This document shows, piece by piece, positions 51,744 to 59,882 of a stretch of DNA of 64,000 bases; within the stretch, counting starts at the first letter, position 1, and each line of letters begins with the position of its first letter. The stretch is taken from contig JAVDKK010000003.1 in NCBI GenBank assembly GCA_030849945.1, forward strand, positions 1 to 64,000. Reading direction: 5' to 3'. A model generated the notes under the pieces. That model ran no database searches and was not told the origin of the DNA. It worked only from the letters and a program-made list of their open reading frames with translations. The position numbers were made by a program, and so were the translations under genes. Source of the DNA: Schauerella fraxinea (GTDB taxonomy: Bacteria; Pseudomonadota; Gammaproteobacteria; Burkholderiales; Burkholderiaceae_B).

Positions 51744-53396
51744 ATGGCTGTTTCCGCTCATCAAGATACGTTTGCCAGAGATCACTTGCCGGATCGCGGC
51801 GATTGGCCGGAGCTGTTGCTGGATAGCCCGGATGTGGCTTATCCCGAGCGCATGAACTGCGCGGCAGAGCTCGTCGACAGCATGGTGGCGCACGGCAATG
51901 GCGCGCGGGTGGCGTTGCGCTGGGTGGATGCGGGCCAGATGAAGGCGATGACGTATGCCGAACTCAAGGCCCTCACCAACCGCATCGCGCATGTGCTGGT
52001 GGGTCCGATGGGCCTGGTGCCCGGCAACCGCGTGCTCTTGCGTGGCCCCAATAACCCCATGATGGCGGCGGCCTGGTTGGGCGCGATCAAGGCGGGCATG
52101 GTCACCGTGCCGACGATGCCGTTGTTGCGCGCCAAAGAGCTCAAGCAGATCATCGACAAGGCCGAGATCCAGGCCGTGCTGTGCGATGCTTCGCTGCAAA
52201 ACGAAGCCTTTTTTTGCCGCGACGCGACGCACGAATATCATTGCCCGCAGCTCGCGCAACTGGTGTTGTTCAACGATAGCGGCCCGGACGCACTGGACAC
52301 ATTGGCCGCAGCGCAATCGGACGACTTCACGCCCTGCGATACGGCAGCCGACGATGTGTGCCTCATTGCGTTTACGAGCGGCACCACCGGTAAGCCCAAG
52401 GGCTGCATGCACTTTCATCGCGACGTATTGGCGATGTGCGATCTGTTTCCCAAACACGTGATCGGCATGGGCCCGGACGACATCGTGTGCGGCACGCCGC
52501 CGATGGCGTTCACGTTCGGCTTGGGCGGGCTGCTGTGCTTTCCACTGCGCGTGGGCGCATCGGCCATCTTGTCGGAAAAACTAGCGCCGGCGAGCTTGCT
52601 GCAAACCATTCAGGATTTTCGCGCGACGATCGTATTTACCGCGCCCACGTTCTATCGCCAGATGGCGGGGCTGGTGGATCACTACGATCTGTCGTCATTG
52701 AAGAAAAGCGTGTCGGCCGGTGAAGCCTTGCCCGACGCCACGCGGCAGTTGTGGAAAGCGGCCAGCGGCATCGAGATGATCGACGGCATCGGCGGCACCG
52801 AGATGATCCATGTGTTCGTCTCATGCAATGAGGCCGAAGTGCGGCGCGGCGCGATCGGTAAGGTGGTGCCCGGATACATCGCACAAGTGGTCGACGACGA
52901 TATGCAGCCCGTGCCGCACGGCACGCCGGGCCGCCTGGCGATCAAAGGCCCTACCGGTTGCCGTTATCTGGATGACGATCGCCAACGCAAATTCGTGCGC
53001 GACGGCTGGAACCTGCCGGGCGACACCTTCGTGCAGGATGCCGATGGTTATCTGTACTACCAGGCGCGCAATGACGACATGATCATTTCGGCCGGCTACA
53101 ACATCGCCGGCCCCGAAGTGGAAGACGCGCTGCTGCGCCATCCCACCGTGGCCGAGTGCGGCGTGGTGGGCCTGCCAGACGAAGAACGCGGTCAGGTGGT
53201 GAAGGCGTTCGTGGTGCTCAAGCCCGGCATCGATGGCGATGCGGCCTTGGTCAAGACGCTGCAGGACTTCGTCAAGGCCGAGATCGCGCCCTACAAGTAT
53301 CCGCGCGCCATTGCGTTCGTGGACGCGTTGCCGCGTACCGAAACCGGCAAGCTGCAACGCTTTACGTTGCGCCAGACGGCGATGGCGTCGGCATGA
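51744..53396 (+). CDS. Aryl-CoA ligase, 2-aminobenzoate-CoA ligase type
   Basis: A 550-residue adenylating ligase that would activate the aromatic acid to its CoA thioester, the first step of the pathway. The ATP motif is FTSGTTGKPKG (210-220), followed by DGIGGTEMIH, the hinge region YQARNDDMIISAGYNIAGPEVE, and the C-terminal lysine in PRTETGKLQR. The N-terminal half matches the benzoate/2-aminobenzoate ligase group rather than fatty acid ligases. CAAGGGG lies shortly before the ATG at 51744. Anthranilate is the most likely substrate given the fusion at 46413; the specificity pocket cannot be read by eye. Confidence 0.88.
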   Translation: MAVSAHQDTFARDHLPDRGDWPELLLDSPDVAYPERMNCAAELVDSMVAHGNGARVALRWVDAGQMKAMTYAELKALTNRIAHVLVGPMGLVPGNRVLLRGPNNPMMAAAWLGAIKAGMVTVPTMPLLRAKELKQIIDKAEIQAVLCDASLQNEAFFCRDATHEYHCPQLAQLVLFNDSGPDALDTLAAAQSDDFTPCDTAADDVCLIAFTSGTTGKPKGCMHFHRDVLAMCDLFPKHVIGMGPDDIVCGTPPMAFTFGLGGLLCFPLRVGASAILSEKLAPASLLQTIQDFRATIVFTAPTFYRQMAGLVDHYDLSSLKKSVSAGEALPDATRQLWKAASGIEMIDGIGGTEMIHVFVSCNEAEVRRGAIGKVVPGYIAQVVDDDMQPVPHGTPGRLAIKGPTGCRYLDDDRQRKFVRDGWNLPGDTFVQDADGYLYYQARNDDMIISAGYNIAGPEVEDALLRHPTVAECGVVGLPDEERGQVVKAFVVLKPGIDGDAALVKTLQDFVKAEIAPYKYPRAIAFVDALPRTETGKLQRFTLRQTAMASA

Positions 53397-53445
53397 ACTC
53401 AGTCACCATCGCCGCCTTCGATTTCGGCATGACGGAGGCCTCGGC

Positions 53446-53907
53446 ATGAGTCATTCACCGTTTACCGCTGAGATGACGGTGGCGTTTCGCCATTGCGATC
53501 CTGCGGGCATCGTGTTCTATCCGCGTTACTTCGAAATGATCAACGATTTCGTCGAAGCGTTTTTCGATCGCGGCCTGGGCGCCTCGTTTCATGCCTTGCA
53601 TGTGGGCCGCAAGATCGGCACACCGCTGGCCTCGGTGCACTGCGACTTCAAGGCACCCAGCCGGTGGAACGATGTGCTGCATCAATCGATGACGGTGACC
53701 AGCATCGGCGGTGCGGCCATCGGATTGAAGGTGCGCTTTGCATCGCCCGAGGGCCAGACGCGGCTCGAGGCGCAACTCACCATCGTGACGATCGATCTGG
53801 AAACGATGCGCTCCATTCGCTTGCCGGAAGATGTGCGGCAAGCCCTTACCCCATTTGTCGAGCCGGGTGCGGATGCGATGGCATCCGTGGCGGCCGGCGG
53901 CTTTTAA
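53446..53907 (+). CDS. Acyl-CoA thioesterase, 4-hydroxybenzoyl-CoA thioesterase fold
   Basis: A 153-residue hot-dog-fold protein. The start motif FRHCDPAGIVFYPRYFEM contains the active-site aspartate of the 4-hydroxybenzoyl-CoA thioesterase (YbgC-like) group. It probably releases CoA from stalled aromatic or ring-derived thioesters and prevents CoA depletion. The ATG at 53446 follows GGAGG at 53433-53437. It lies 49 bases after the ligase gene. Confidence 0.9.
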   Translation: MSHSPFTAEMTVAFRHCDPAGIVFYPRYFEMINDFVEAFFDRGLGASFHALHVGRKIGTPLASVHCDFKAPSRWNDVLHQSMTVTSIGGAAIGLKVRFASPEGQTRLEAQLTIVTIDLETMRSIRLPEDVRQALTPFVEPGADAMASVAAGGF

Positions 53908-53917
53908 CGGAACTCCT

Positions 53918-54346
53918 ATGATGAAACTGCAACCCCCCGATTGGCTGGCGCCGCGAGGCTATGCCAACGGGATCGCGACCGACATGACAGTGGGTTCGCG
54001 CCTGATTTTCGTCGGCGGCCAGATCGGTTGGAACGGGCAACAGCAATTCGAAAGCGATGACTTTGCCGAACAGACGCGTCAGACCCTGCAAAATATCGTC
54101 GATATTCTGGCGGTCGGCGGCGCGCGGCCTGAGCACATTACGCGCATGACGTGGTACGTGAAGGACAAGGAAGAGTACGTCAACGCGTACCCTGAGATCG
54201 GCAAGCACTACCGCGCGCTCTTGGGCAAGCATTTCCCGGCGATGACGGCCGTGGAAGTGGCCGATCTGATCGAAGACCGCGCGCGGGTCGAGATCGAAGT
54301 GACGGCCGTGGTGCCGCCCGCCAATCATCAGGGCGGCGACGCGTAA
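53918..54346 (+). CDS. RidA family protein (imine/enamine deaminase-like)
   Basis: A 142-residue YjgF/YER057c/UK114 protein. It has FVGGQIGWNG, the central RQTLQNIVDILAVGGARPEHITRMTWYV, and the end ARVEIEVTAVV with the arginine that binds the substrate carboxylate in true RidA proteins. RidA hydrolyses reactive enamines/imines to ketones and ammonia. This is notable because the proposed monooxygenase/reductase product, 2-amino-5-oxocyclohex-1-enecarboxyl-CoA, is an enamine. The protein could help release the amino group. Two adjacent ATGs (53918, 53921) are possible starts. It is the last gene of the operon. Confidence 0.9.
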   Translation: MMKLQPPDWLAPRGYANGIATDMTVGSRLIFVGGQIGWNGQQQFESDDFAEQTRQTLQNIVDILAVGGARPEHITRMTWYVKDKEEYVNAYPEIGKHYRALLGKHFPAMTAVEVADLIEDRARVEIEVTAVVPPANHQGGDA

Positions 54347-54437
54347 TCGCAGGCGGCAGAAGCAGCCCGGCGCAAACACGCCGAGTCGGCGCTGGCGGCC
54401 TCGAGGTCGCACCGCAGAAAGTGCCGTGCAAAACGAA

Positions 54438-54469
54438 GGCGCCGCAACCTCATCGAGGACTGCGGCGCC
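54438..54469. terminator. Terminator between the catabolic operon and hemL
   Basis: GGCGCCGCA (54438-54446) pairs with TGCGGCGCC (54461-54469), with a further CCTC/GAGG pair inside. On the minus strand it is followed by TTCGTTTTGC, so it mainly ends hemL, and it may also stop the rightward operon. Confidence 0.65.
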
Positions 54470-54505
54470 GGTGTTGCATTCGCCTTGCGGCGTGCCCCGT
54501 CTGCG

Positions 54506-55792
54506 TCAGGCTTTCTTCATCTTCGCAAAGACGCGCGTTGCGGCGGCCAGCGTTTCTTCGATCACGCTGTCGTCGTGCGTGGCCGACACGAAGCCGGCTT
54601 CGAATGCCGACGGGGCGAAGTGCACGCCTTCATCCAGCATGCCATGGAAGAAGTGCTTGAACGCTTCCACATCGCAAGCCGAGACTTGCGTGAAGGTGGT
54701 GGGCACGTTTTCGGTGAAGTAAATGCCGAACATGCCGCCCACGCTATCGGCGCACATCACGATGTCGGCATCGCGTGCGGCTGCCTGCAGTCCATGGGCA
54801 AGCTTTGCGGTCTGAGCCGAAAGATGTTCATAAAAGCCCGGTTCGGCCAGCAGGCGCAGCGTTTCGAGGCCCGCCGCCACGGCGACCGGATTGCCCGAGA
54901 GCGTGCCCGCTTGATATACGGTGCCCAGGGGGGCGATATGCGCCATGACATCCGCGCGGCCGCCGAAGGCACCCACCGGCATCCCGCCGCCGATGACTTT
55001 CGCCAACGTGGTGATGTCGGGGGTGACGCCCGAGCGGCCTTGCACGCCTTGCGGGCCCACGCGGAAGCCCGTCATCACTTCGTCGAAAATCAGCAGCGCG
55101 CCGTACTGTGTGCACAGCGTGCGCAGCCCTTCGAGGAAGCCCGCGATCGGCTGGATGAGGTTCATGTTGCCGGCGATGGGCTCGACGATGATGCAGGCGA
55201 TCTCTTCGCCGTATTCGATAAACGCTTGCTCCACAGCGGGCAAATCGTTGTAGTCGAGCACGATGGTGTGCGCGACGAATTCGGTGGGCACACCCGACGA
55301 CGTCGGATTGCCGAACGTGAGCAGGCCGGAACCCGCTTTGACCAGCAGGCTATCGGCGTGGCCGTGATAGCAGCCTTCGAACTTGATGATCTTGGTGCGG
55401 CCGGTGGCGCCGCGCGCCAGGCGGATGGCCGACATCGTGGCTTCCGTGCCCGAGCTCACCAGACGCACTTTGTCCATCGAGGGCAGGCGGGCGACCAGCG
55501 TTTCGGCGAGGGTCACTTCAGCCTCGGTCGGCGCGCCGAACGACAGGCCATGCACGGCGGCTTCCTGCACCGCGCGCACCACGTCGGGATGGGCATGGCC
55601 CAGAATGGCCGGGCCCCACGAGCCGACGTAATCGATATAGCGCTTGCCTTCGGCATCCCAGATATGGGGGCCTTGCGCGCGGGCGATAAAGCGCGGCGTG
55701 CCGCCGACGGACTTGAAAGCGCGCACGGGCGAGTTGACGCCGCCGGGAATGGTCAGGCAGGCGCGTTCGAACAGTTCAACGTTGGTAGGCAT
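54506..55792 (-). CDS. hemL: Glutamate-1-semialdehyde 2,1-aminomutase
   Basis: HemL converts glutamate-1-semialdehyde to 5-aminolevulinate, the C5 route into heme. The 428-residue class III aminotransferase shows GGVNSPVRAF at the start, the PLP-binding DEVMTGFRVG, and the lysine in TLAKVIGGGMPVGAFGG. ATG 55792 is the family start. It is the last gene of the leftward thiD-thiE-hemL run, 21 bases after thiE. Confidence 0.97.
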   Translation of the reverse strand: MPTNVELFERACLTIPGGVNSPVRAFKSVGGTPRFIARAQGPHIWDAEGKRYIDYVGSWGPAILGHAHPDVVRAVQEAAVHGLSFGAPTEAEVTLAETLVARLPSMDKVRLVSSGTEATMSAIRLARGATGRTKIIKFEGCYHGHADSLLVKAGSGLLTFGNPTSSGVPTEFVAHTIVLDYNDLPAVEQAFIEYGEEIACIIVEPIAGNMNLIQPIAGFLEGLRTLCTQYGALLIFDEVMTGFRVGPQGVQGRSGVTPDITTLAKVIGGGMPVGAFGGRADVMAHIAPLGTVYQAGTLSGNPVAVAAGLETLRLLAEPGFYEHLSAQTAKLAHGLQAAARDADIVMCADSVGGMFGIYFTENVPTTFTQVSACDVEAFKHFFHGMLDEGVHFAPSAFEAGFVSATHDDSVIEETLAAATRVFAKMKKA

Positions 55793-55813
55793 AGGGCAGT
55801 CAGCTTCTGAAGG

Positions 55814-56488
55814 TTAAGCGCAGGCCGCGGCCAATCGGCGCGCGGCGGCGGTGATGTCGGGCGCATCGAACAGGCCGGTGATGACGGCCAGCGCATCGGC
55901 GCCGGCGGCAGCCACCGGCGCGGCGTTGTCGGGCGTGATGCCACCGATGGCGACCACGGCGGGACGCAGCGCGGGGAGGTGCGCGACCAGGCTGCGCGCC
56001 TGACGGAGGATGTCGAGCGTGGCGCGCGGCGCGCCCGGCTTGACGGTGGAGGGGTAGACCGCGCCGAAAGCGATGTAATCGGCGCCGGCCACGAGGAGGG
56101 CACGCGCACGATCGAGATCGTCGTAGCACGAGACGCCCACGATGGCCTCGGGTCCGAGCGCTGTGCGTGCCGCCTCGATGTCGCCATCGTCGCGGCCCAG
56201 ATGCACGCCGTCGGCGCCCACGGCCAAGGCAATCGCCCATTCGTCATTGACGAGATACACCACGTCCAATTCGGTGCATACGGCGCGCAGTGCTTGCGCC
56301 TGAGCCATGCGCAGCGCGCGGTCGGGGTGTTTGCTGCGGTACTGCAACGAACGCATGCCACCGGCGGCTGCGGCGCGCACGGCGGCGACGAGGCGGTCGG
56401 TGTCTTCCCAGCCCGGCGTGACGCCGTACAACCCCGCAGGAAAACGCAGGGGTGTGGCGCGGTCGGACGGTAGCGGTTGTTCGGTCAT
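55814..56488 (-). CDS. thiE: Thiamine-phosphate synthase
   Basis: ThiE joins the pyrimidine and thiazole moieties of thiamine. The 224-residue TIM barrel has the pyrophosphate-binding SLQYRSK, the DGVHLGRDD motif, and GFGAVYPS-like IAFGAVYPST, followed by AIGGITPDNA. These residues are intact, so this is the real thiamine enzyme, in contrast to the ThiE-like domain fused to Nudix at 33654. It overlaps the thiD-like gene by four bases. Confidence 0.94.
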   Translation of the reverse strand: MTEQPLPSDRATPLRFPAGLYGVTPGWEDTDRLVAAVRAAAAGGMRSLQYRSKHPDRALRMAQAQALRAVCTELDVVYLVNDEWAIALAVGADGVHLGRDDGDIEAARTALGPEAIVGVSCYDDLDRARALLVAGADYIAFGAVYPSTVKPGAPRATLDILRQARSLVAHLPALRPAVVAIGGITPDNAAPVAAAGADALAVITGLFDAPDITAAARRLAAACA

Positions 56489-57312
56489 TCAGGCGTTCCG
56501 GGTTCGGTGTCGCTCAGGCGATTGGGCACGCGGTGCCCCATGCCCGGCAGAAAGCTGATGCCGATTGTGCGGTCGGCATAGGCAATCGCGCGCTCGACCG
56601 CTTGCGACATTTCGTCGCCGTGCGCCAGGCGGGCGGTGAGGGCGGCTGCGAGCACGCCACCCACGTCGGCATTGCGCTCGGGCGGCAATTGCCAGGCCCA
56701 GGTGTGCGTCTGGCCGTCCGGGCCGATCAACGTGTGTGCGCGATGGCCCGGCCGCTGCTGGGTGCCCAGCGCCAGTACCCAGTCGGCGCCCGCTGCCTGC
56801 AAGGCATGCATGGGCGTCGCGAGATCCGATGCATCGATATGGCCGTCGGCGATCCATTGATTGAGGCGGATCGACTCGATCACCACCACATCGGCCTGCG
56901 GCAAGAGCAATTCGAGCGTGGCGGCCAGCAGATCCTCGGCATCGTCCTGGCTGGCGGCGTCCACGGGCAGCGGCATGCGGTGGCCCAGATGCAGCACCAG
57001 CGGCACCTGGCTGTAGTCGGCGGCGACCTGCGCAATCGCGCTGGCTGTCTCAGTGGTATAAACGCCACCCACCTTGATCGCTTGTACCGACATGTCTTCG
57101 AGCAGGCAACGCGCCTGATCGTCGAGAAAGTCGGGGGCGACGGGCTGAACATCTTCGGTGGCGGCGGTGTCCTGCACGGTAAGGGCGGTCACGGCTACTA
57201 GGCTATGGCACCCCAGTTGCGCAGTGGTGACGGCGTCCGCAGGGATGCCGTCCGACCCGGAGGGGTCCACAGGGCCGAAGATCAATGCAAGGGGAGGAGT
57301 GGCGGAAGTCAC
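56485..57312 (-). CDS. thiD: ThiD-like hydroxymethylpyrimidine kinase with degenerate active site
   Basis: A 275-residue ribokinase-fold protein whose N-terminus is clearly ThiD: GPVDPSGSDGIPADAVTTAQLGCHSL and ALTVQDT (normal form DPSGGAGIQAD and TALTAQNT). The core then diverges. The DPVM motif is replaced by LHLGHRM, and the C-terminal anion hole GTGC, with its catalytic cysteine, reads NADVGGVLAA. Phosphorylation of HMP would be expected to fail or change. It is in frame, normal length, and coupled to thiE, so it is not a simple pseudogene. It may be a divergent or regulatory homologue. It is divergent from rubredoxin. Confidence 0.78.
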   Translation of the reverse strand: MTSATPPLALIFGPVDPSGSDGIPADAVTTAQLGCHSLVAVTALTVQDTAATEDVQPVAPDFLDDQARCLLEDMSVQAIKVGGVYTTETASAIAQVAADYSQVPLVLHLGHRMPLPVDAASQDDAEDLLAATLELLLPQADVVVIESIRLNQWIADGHIDASDLATPMHALQAAGADWVLALGTQQRPGHRAHTLIGPDGQTHTWAWQLPPERNADVGGVLAAALTARLAHGDEMSQAVERAIAYADRTIGISFLPGMGHRVPNRLSDTEPGTPE

Positions 57313-57473
57313 GGCGAATGCGAAGTGGGAATGTCTTGATCTACGGCAAGACGCCGCAGGTAATCAGGACGTCCCCTATTGGGTTTCGGTAAGATTGCCC
57401 CCATTCTAAATGATCGGCCCCGGGATCGTGCCGCGCGCGGCGGTATGAACCGATTTGAACGCTAGAGAGAACT

Positions 57474-57638
57474 ATGCAAACGTGGATGTGTCTGATTTGT
57501 GGTTGGGTGTATGACGAAGAGGCTGGATTGCCGGATGAGGGCATTGCCCCCGGTACCCGCTGGGCTGACGTCCCGCCCAATTGGGTCTGTCCTGAGTGCG
57601 GCGCGCGCAAGGAAGACTTTGAATTGATGGAAATTTGA
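57474..57638 (+). CDS. Rubredoxin
   Basis: A 54-residue iron protein. The two knuckles are CLIC (Cys6, Cys9) and CPEC (Cys39, Cys42), with YDEEAGLPDEGIAPGTRW and ADVPPNWVC between them, the usual rubredoxin sequence. It carries single electrons, for example to alkane hydroxylases or in oxidative stress defence; the partner is not visible here. GAGAG lies shortly before the ATG. It is divergent from thiD, an arrangement also seen in other betaproteobacteria. Confidence 0.95.
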   Translation: MQTWMCLICGWVYDEEAGLPDEGIAPGTRWADVPPNWVCPECGARKEDFELMEI

Positions 57639-57696
57639 TCGCGGGCGCGGAAATTGCCTTCTGCGCCATGCTACTACCGCTGTCGTAGAGGTTGCC

Positions 57697-58287
57697 ATGA
57701 CCGAACAACGCACCACCGAAGACACCACTGCCCTGCCCATCGATCTGTCGAATCAGTTTTTGATGGCGATGCCGGGGATGGTCGAGGGCAGTTTGTCCGG
57801 AACTGTTATCTATGTCTGCGAGCACACGCCCAAGGGCGCTTTGGGGCTGGTGATCAACCGGCCAACCGATCTCACCCTGGGCACGCTGTTCGAGCGCATC
57901 GATCTCGAACTTGAGATTGCCCCGGTCAAGGATTCGCCGGTATTTTTTGGCGGGCCGGTGCAAACCGACCGCGGCTTCGTGCTGCATGCCCCCGCCGGCG
58001 ACTACAGCTCGAGCATCAAGCTGGGCGATCTGGCGTTGACGACGTCCCGCGATGTGTTGCAGGCCGTGGCCGATGGCAGCGGGCCGGCGCGCATGCTCGT
58101 CACCCTCGGTTATGCCGGGTGGGGCGCCGGGCAGCTCGAGAACGAAATGGCCCAGAACGCCTGGTTGAACGTCTCCGCCAATCTGCACATCATTTTCGAT
58201 GTGCCGCCCGACGAACGTTATCCCGCCGCGCTCAAGCTGCTGGGCTTCGATCCCGTGATGTTGACGGGTGACGCGGGCCATGCCTGA
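57697..58287 (+). CDS. algH: YqgE/AlgH family protein
   Basis: A 196-residue protein of the UPF0301 family. It has the usual N-terminal NQFLMAMPGM, the GLVINRP motif, FGGPV and GYAGWGAGQLE..E. The function is not established; in Pseudomonas it was linked to alginate regulation. It is next to ruvX as in most proteobacteria and overlaps it by eight bases, so both are translated from one mRNA. Confidence 0.93.
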   Translation: MTEQRTTEDTTALPIDLSNQFLMAMPGMVEGSLSGTVIYVCEHTPKGALGLVINRPTDLTLGTLFERIDLELEIAPVKDSPVFFGGPVQTDRGFVLHAPAGDYSSSIKLGDLALTTSRDVLQAVADGSGPARMLVTLGYAGWGAGQLENEMAQNAWLNVSANLHIIFDVPPDERYPAALKLLGFDPVMLTGDAGHA

Positions 58288-58681
58288 AGAAACGTTGCTG
58301 GCGTTCGACTACGGCGAGACCAAAATCGGCGTGGCGATCGGCAATACGCTCACCACGCACGCCCGCCCGCTCGAGATCATCAAGGGCGAGGCACAAGCGC
58401 CGCGATTCGCGCGCATCGAACAACTGCTGGCCGAGTGGCAACCCCAACGGATCGTGGTCGGCCTGCCGCTTACGACTGACGGCGAAGAACAGCCTGCGTC
58501 CAAGCGCGCCCGGCGGTTCGGCAACCAACTGCATGGGCGCTACGGCTTGGCCGTGGTACTCGTGGATGAACGCGGCTCCAGCATGGAAGCCCAGTCGATA
58601 TTAGGCAATCACGCGCCAGACGATGCCGTGGCAGCGGCTATTATTCTGCAACGCTACTTCGACTCACTGCCCGCCGCCTAG
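58280..58681 (+). CDS. ruvX: Holliday junction resolvase-like / pre-16S rRNA nuclease YqgF
   Basis: A 133-residue RNase-H-fold nuclease that trims the 5' end of 16S rRNA precursors. The metal-binding aspartate lies in AFDYGETKIGVAIG; VVGLPLTTDGEE and VDERGSSMEA complete the site, with the last acidic residue in DDAVAAAIIL. ATG 58280 lies inside the end of algH. In related genomes pyrR usually lies between this gene and pyrB; here only 15 bases separate them. Confidence 0.93.
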   Translation: MPEETLLAFDYGETKIGVAIGNTLTTHARPLEIIKGEAQAPRFARIEQLLAEWQPQRIVVGLPLTTDGEEQPASKRARRFGNQLHGRYGLAVVLVDERGSSMEAQSILGNHAPDDAVAAAIILQRYFDSLPAA

Positions 58682-58696
58682 GCACCCGCTGTCCGC

Positions 58697-59818
58697 ATGC
58701 TCAATCCGCAACTGAATCGTCAAGGTCGGTTGGTCCATCTCTTGTCGACCGAAGGATTGTCGCGCGCGTTGATTACGGCGCTGCTCGATGCGGCCGACCA
58801 GCGGGTGGGGGCAGACGGACGTCTGCATGCGGCGTCGGACGCCTCGCTCGCGCAGTGGCAAGTGGCGGTGTGGTGTGAAGCGGGCGTGGAAGGGCTGGGC
58901 GAGGGCGCTCGCTTGGTGGATGGGCGTGCTGGTGACGTCTTGCCTGGGCTGCTTCGCGGCGATTCGGTCTCACGCCTGGCATACGCGGCCACCTTTCTGG
59001 GCGCAACATTGGTGCACTGGCCGAGTGACGGCGGGGTGTTTGCTCAGCCGATCATGCCGATAAACGCGCACTCGGCTGCAGGTCGTGCTGTACCCCTAGC
59101 CTCGGGACCCATCCAACCCGCATCCGCTTGGCCCGCCCCGATCACCGGTGCAGCGATTACAGGTGCAGCGATTACAGGTGCATCGATCACCTCCAATCCG
59201 CTCGTCCCCGATGTGCTGGTTATGCGGCATCGTGCCAGTGGCGCGGCGCACTGGGCCGCTCGACGCACGCCCGGGCCGCGGCACATCGTCAACGCAGGCG
59301 ATGGCACCCACGAAGACCCCGTGTCTGGACTGACCCTGGTGGCCGCGCTGCGCCGGGCCTTGCCCGACCTCACGGCGCTGACGGTCACCCTCGTGGGCAA
59401 TTTGAACGCAAGCGCAGCCGGGCGTTCCTGCCTGCATATTCTGACCACCTTGGGTGTGCCGGAAGTGCGGCTGGCGACGCCGCCTACCCTGGCACCCGAA
59501 GTGAGTGCGGCGCTGGGCGTGCAGTCGTATGTGGACGTGGATGCCGCACTGGTTGGCGCCGATGTGGTCGTCGTGCTCCCGATGGCTTCCGCTCACGGCA
59601 ACCCGTCGCGGCGACTTGCGACCTGTGAGTACCGTGCGCAATACGGGATGTCGCGGGCGCGTTTGAGCGCCGCCTGCCCCGGCGCCGTCGTGCTGCTTGC
59701 CGATGGTCTGGAGCAGGGTGTGGAAGTCGCTGACGACCTGGTGCCCCTGGCGCTGAACGACTGGGGCGAGGCGGTGAGCCTGGCCGTCTTACAGACCTTG
59801 ATCGAAGGCGAGGCATGA
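58697..59818 (+). CDS. pyrB: Aspartate carbamoyltransferase homologue with lost active site
   Basis: A 373-residue PyrB homologue, recognised by LNRQGRLVHLLSTEGL, VMRHRASGAAHWAA, the NAGDG block, and LTTLGVPEVRLATPPTLAP. The catalytic motifs of PyrB are absent: STRTR-type carbamoyl-phosphate loop reads DSVSRLA; HPTQ reads DPVS; HSRVARS reads ASAAGRS; the MLRLQ loop reads VLPMA; HPGPINRG reads LADGLEQG. A three-copy ITGAA repeat (about 149-163) adds to a longer middle. It is open and coupled to pyrX, so it is an expressed-looking pseudoenzyme rather than a broken gene. A catalytic copy should exist elsewhere, or its role was lost. Confidence 0.8.
   Translation: MLNPQLNRQGRLVHLLSTEGLSRALITALLDAADQRVGADGRLHAASDASLAQWQVAVWCEAGVEGLGEGARLVDGRAGDVLPGLLRGDSVSRLAYAATFLGATLVHWPSDGGVFAQPIMPINAHSAAGRAVPLASGPIQPASAWPAPITGAAITGAAITGASITSNPLVPDVLVMRHRASGAAHWAARRTPGPRHIVNAGDGTHEDPVSGLTLVAALRRALPDLTALTVTLVGNLNASAAGRSCLHILTTLGVPEVRLATPPTLAPEVSAALGVQSYVDVDAALVGADVVVVLPMASAHGNPSRRLATCEYRAQYGMSRARLSAACPGAVVLLADGLEQGVEVADDLVPLALNDWGEAVSLAVLQTLIEGEA
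59141..59185 (+). repeat. 15-bp tandem repeat in pyrB, three units
   Basis: Three in-frame units of the type ATTACAGGTGCAGCG encode ITGAA three times. The first copy has silent differences, and the last codon changes to serine. Confidence 0.85.
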
Positions 59819-59882
59819 CTGGGCGCGAGAGACGATGCGATAGGCAAGCCGGCGCCTCGATTCGCCCTCTGGAGGCCAACGC

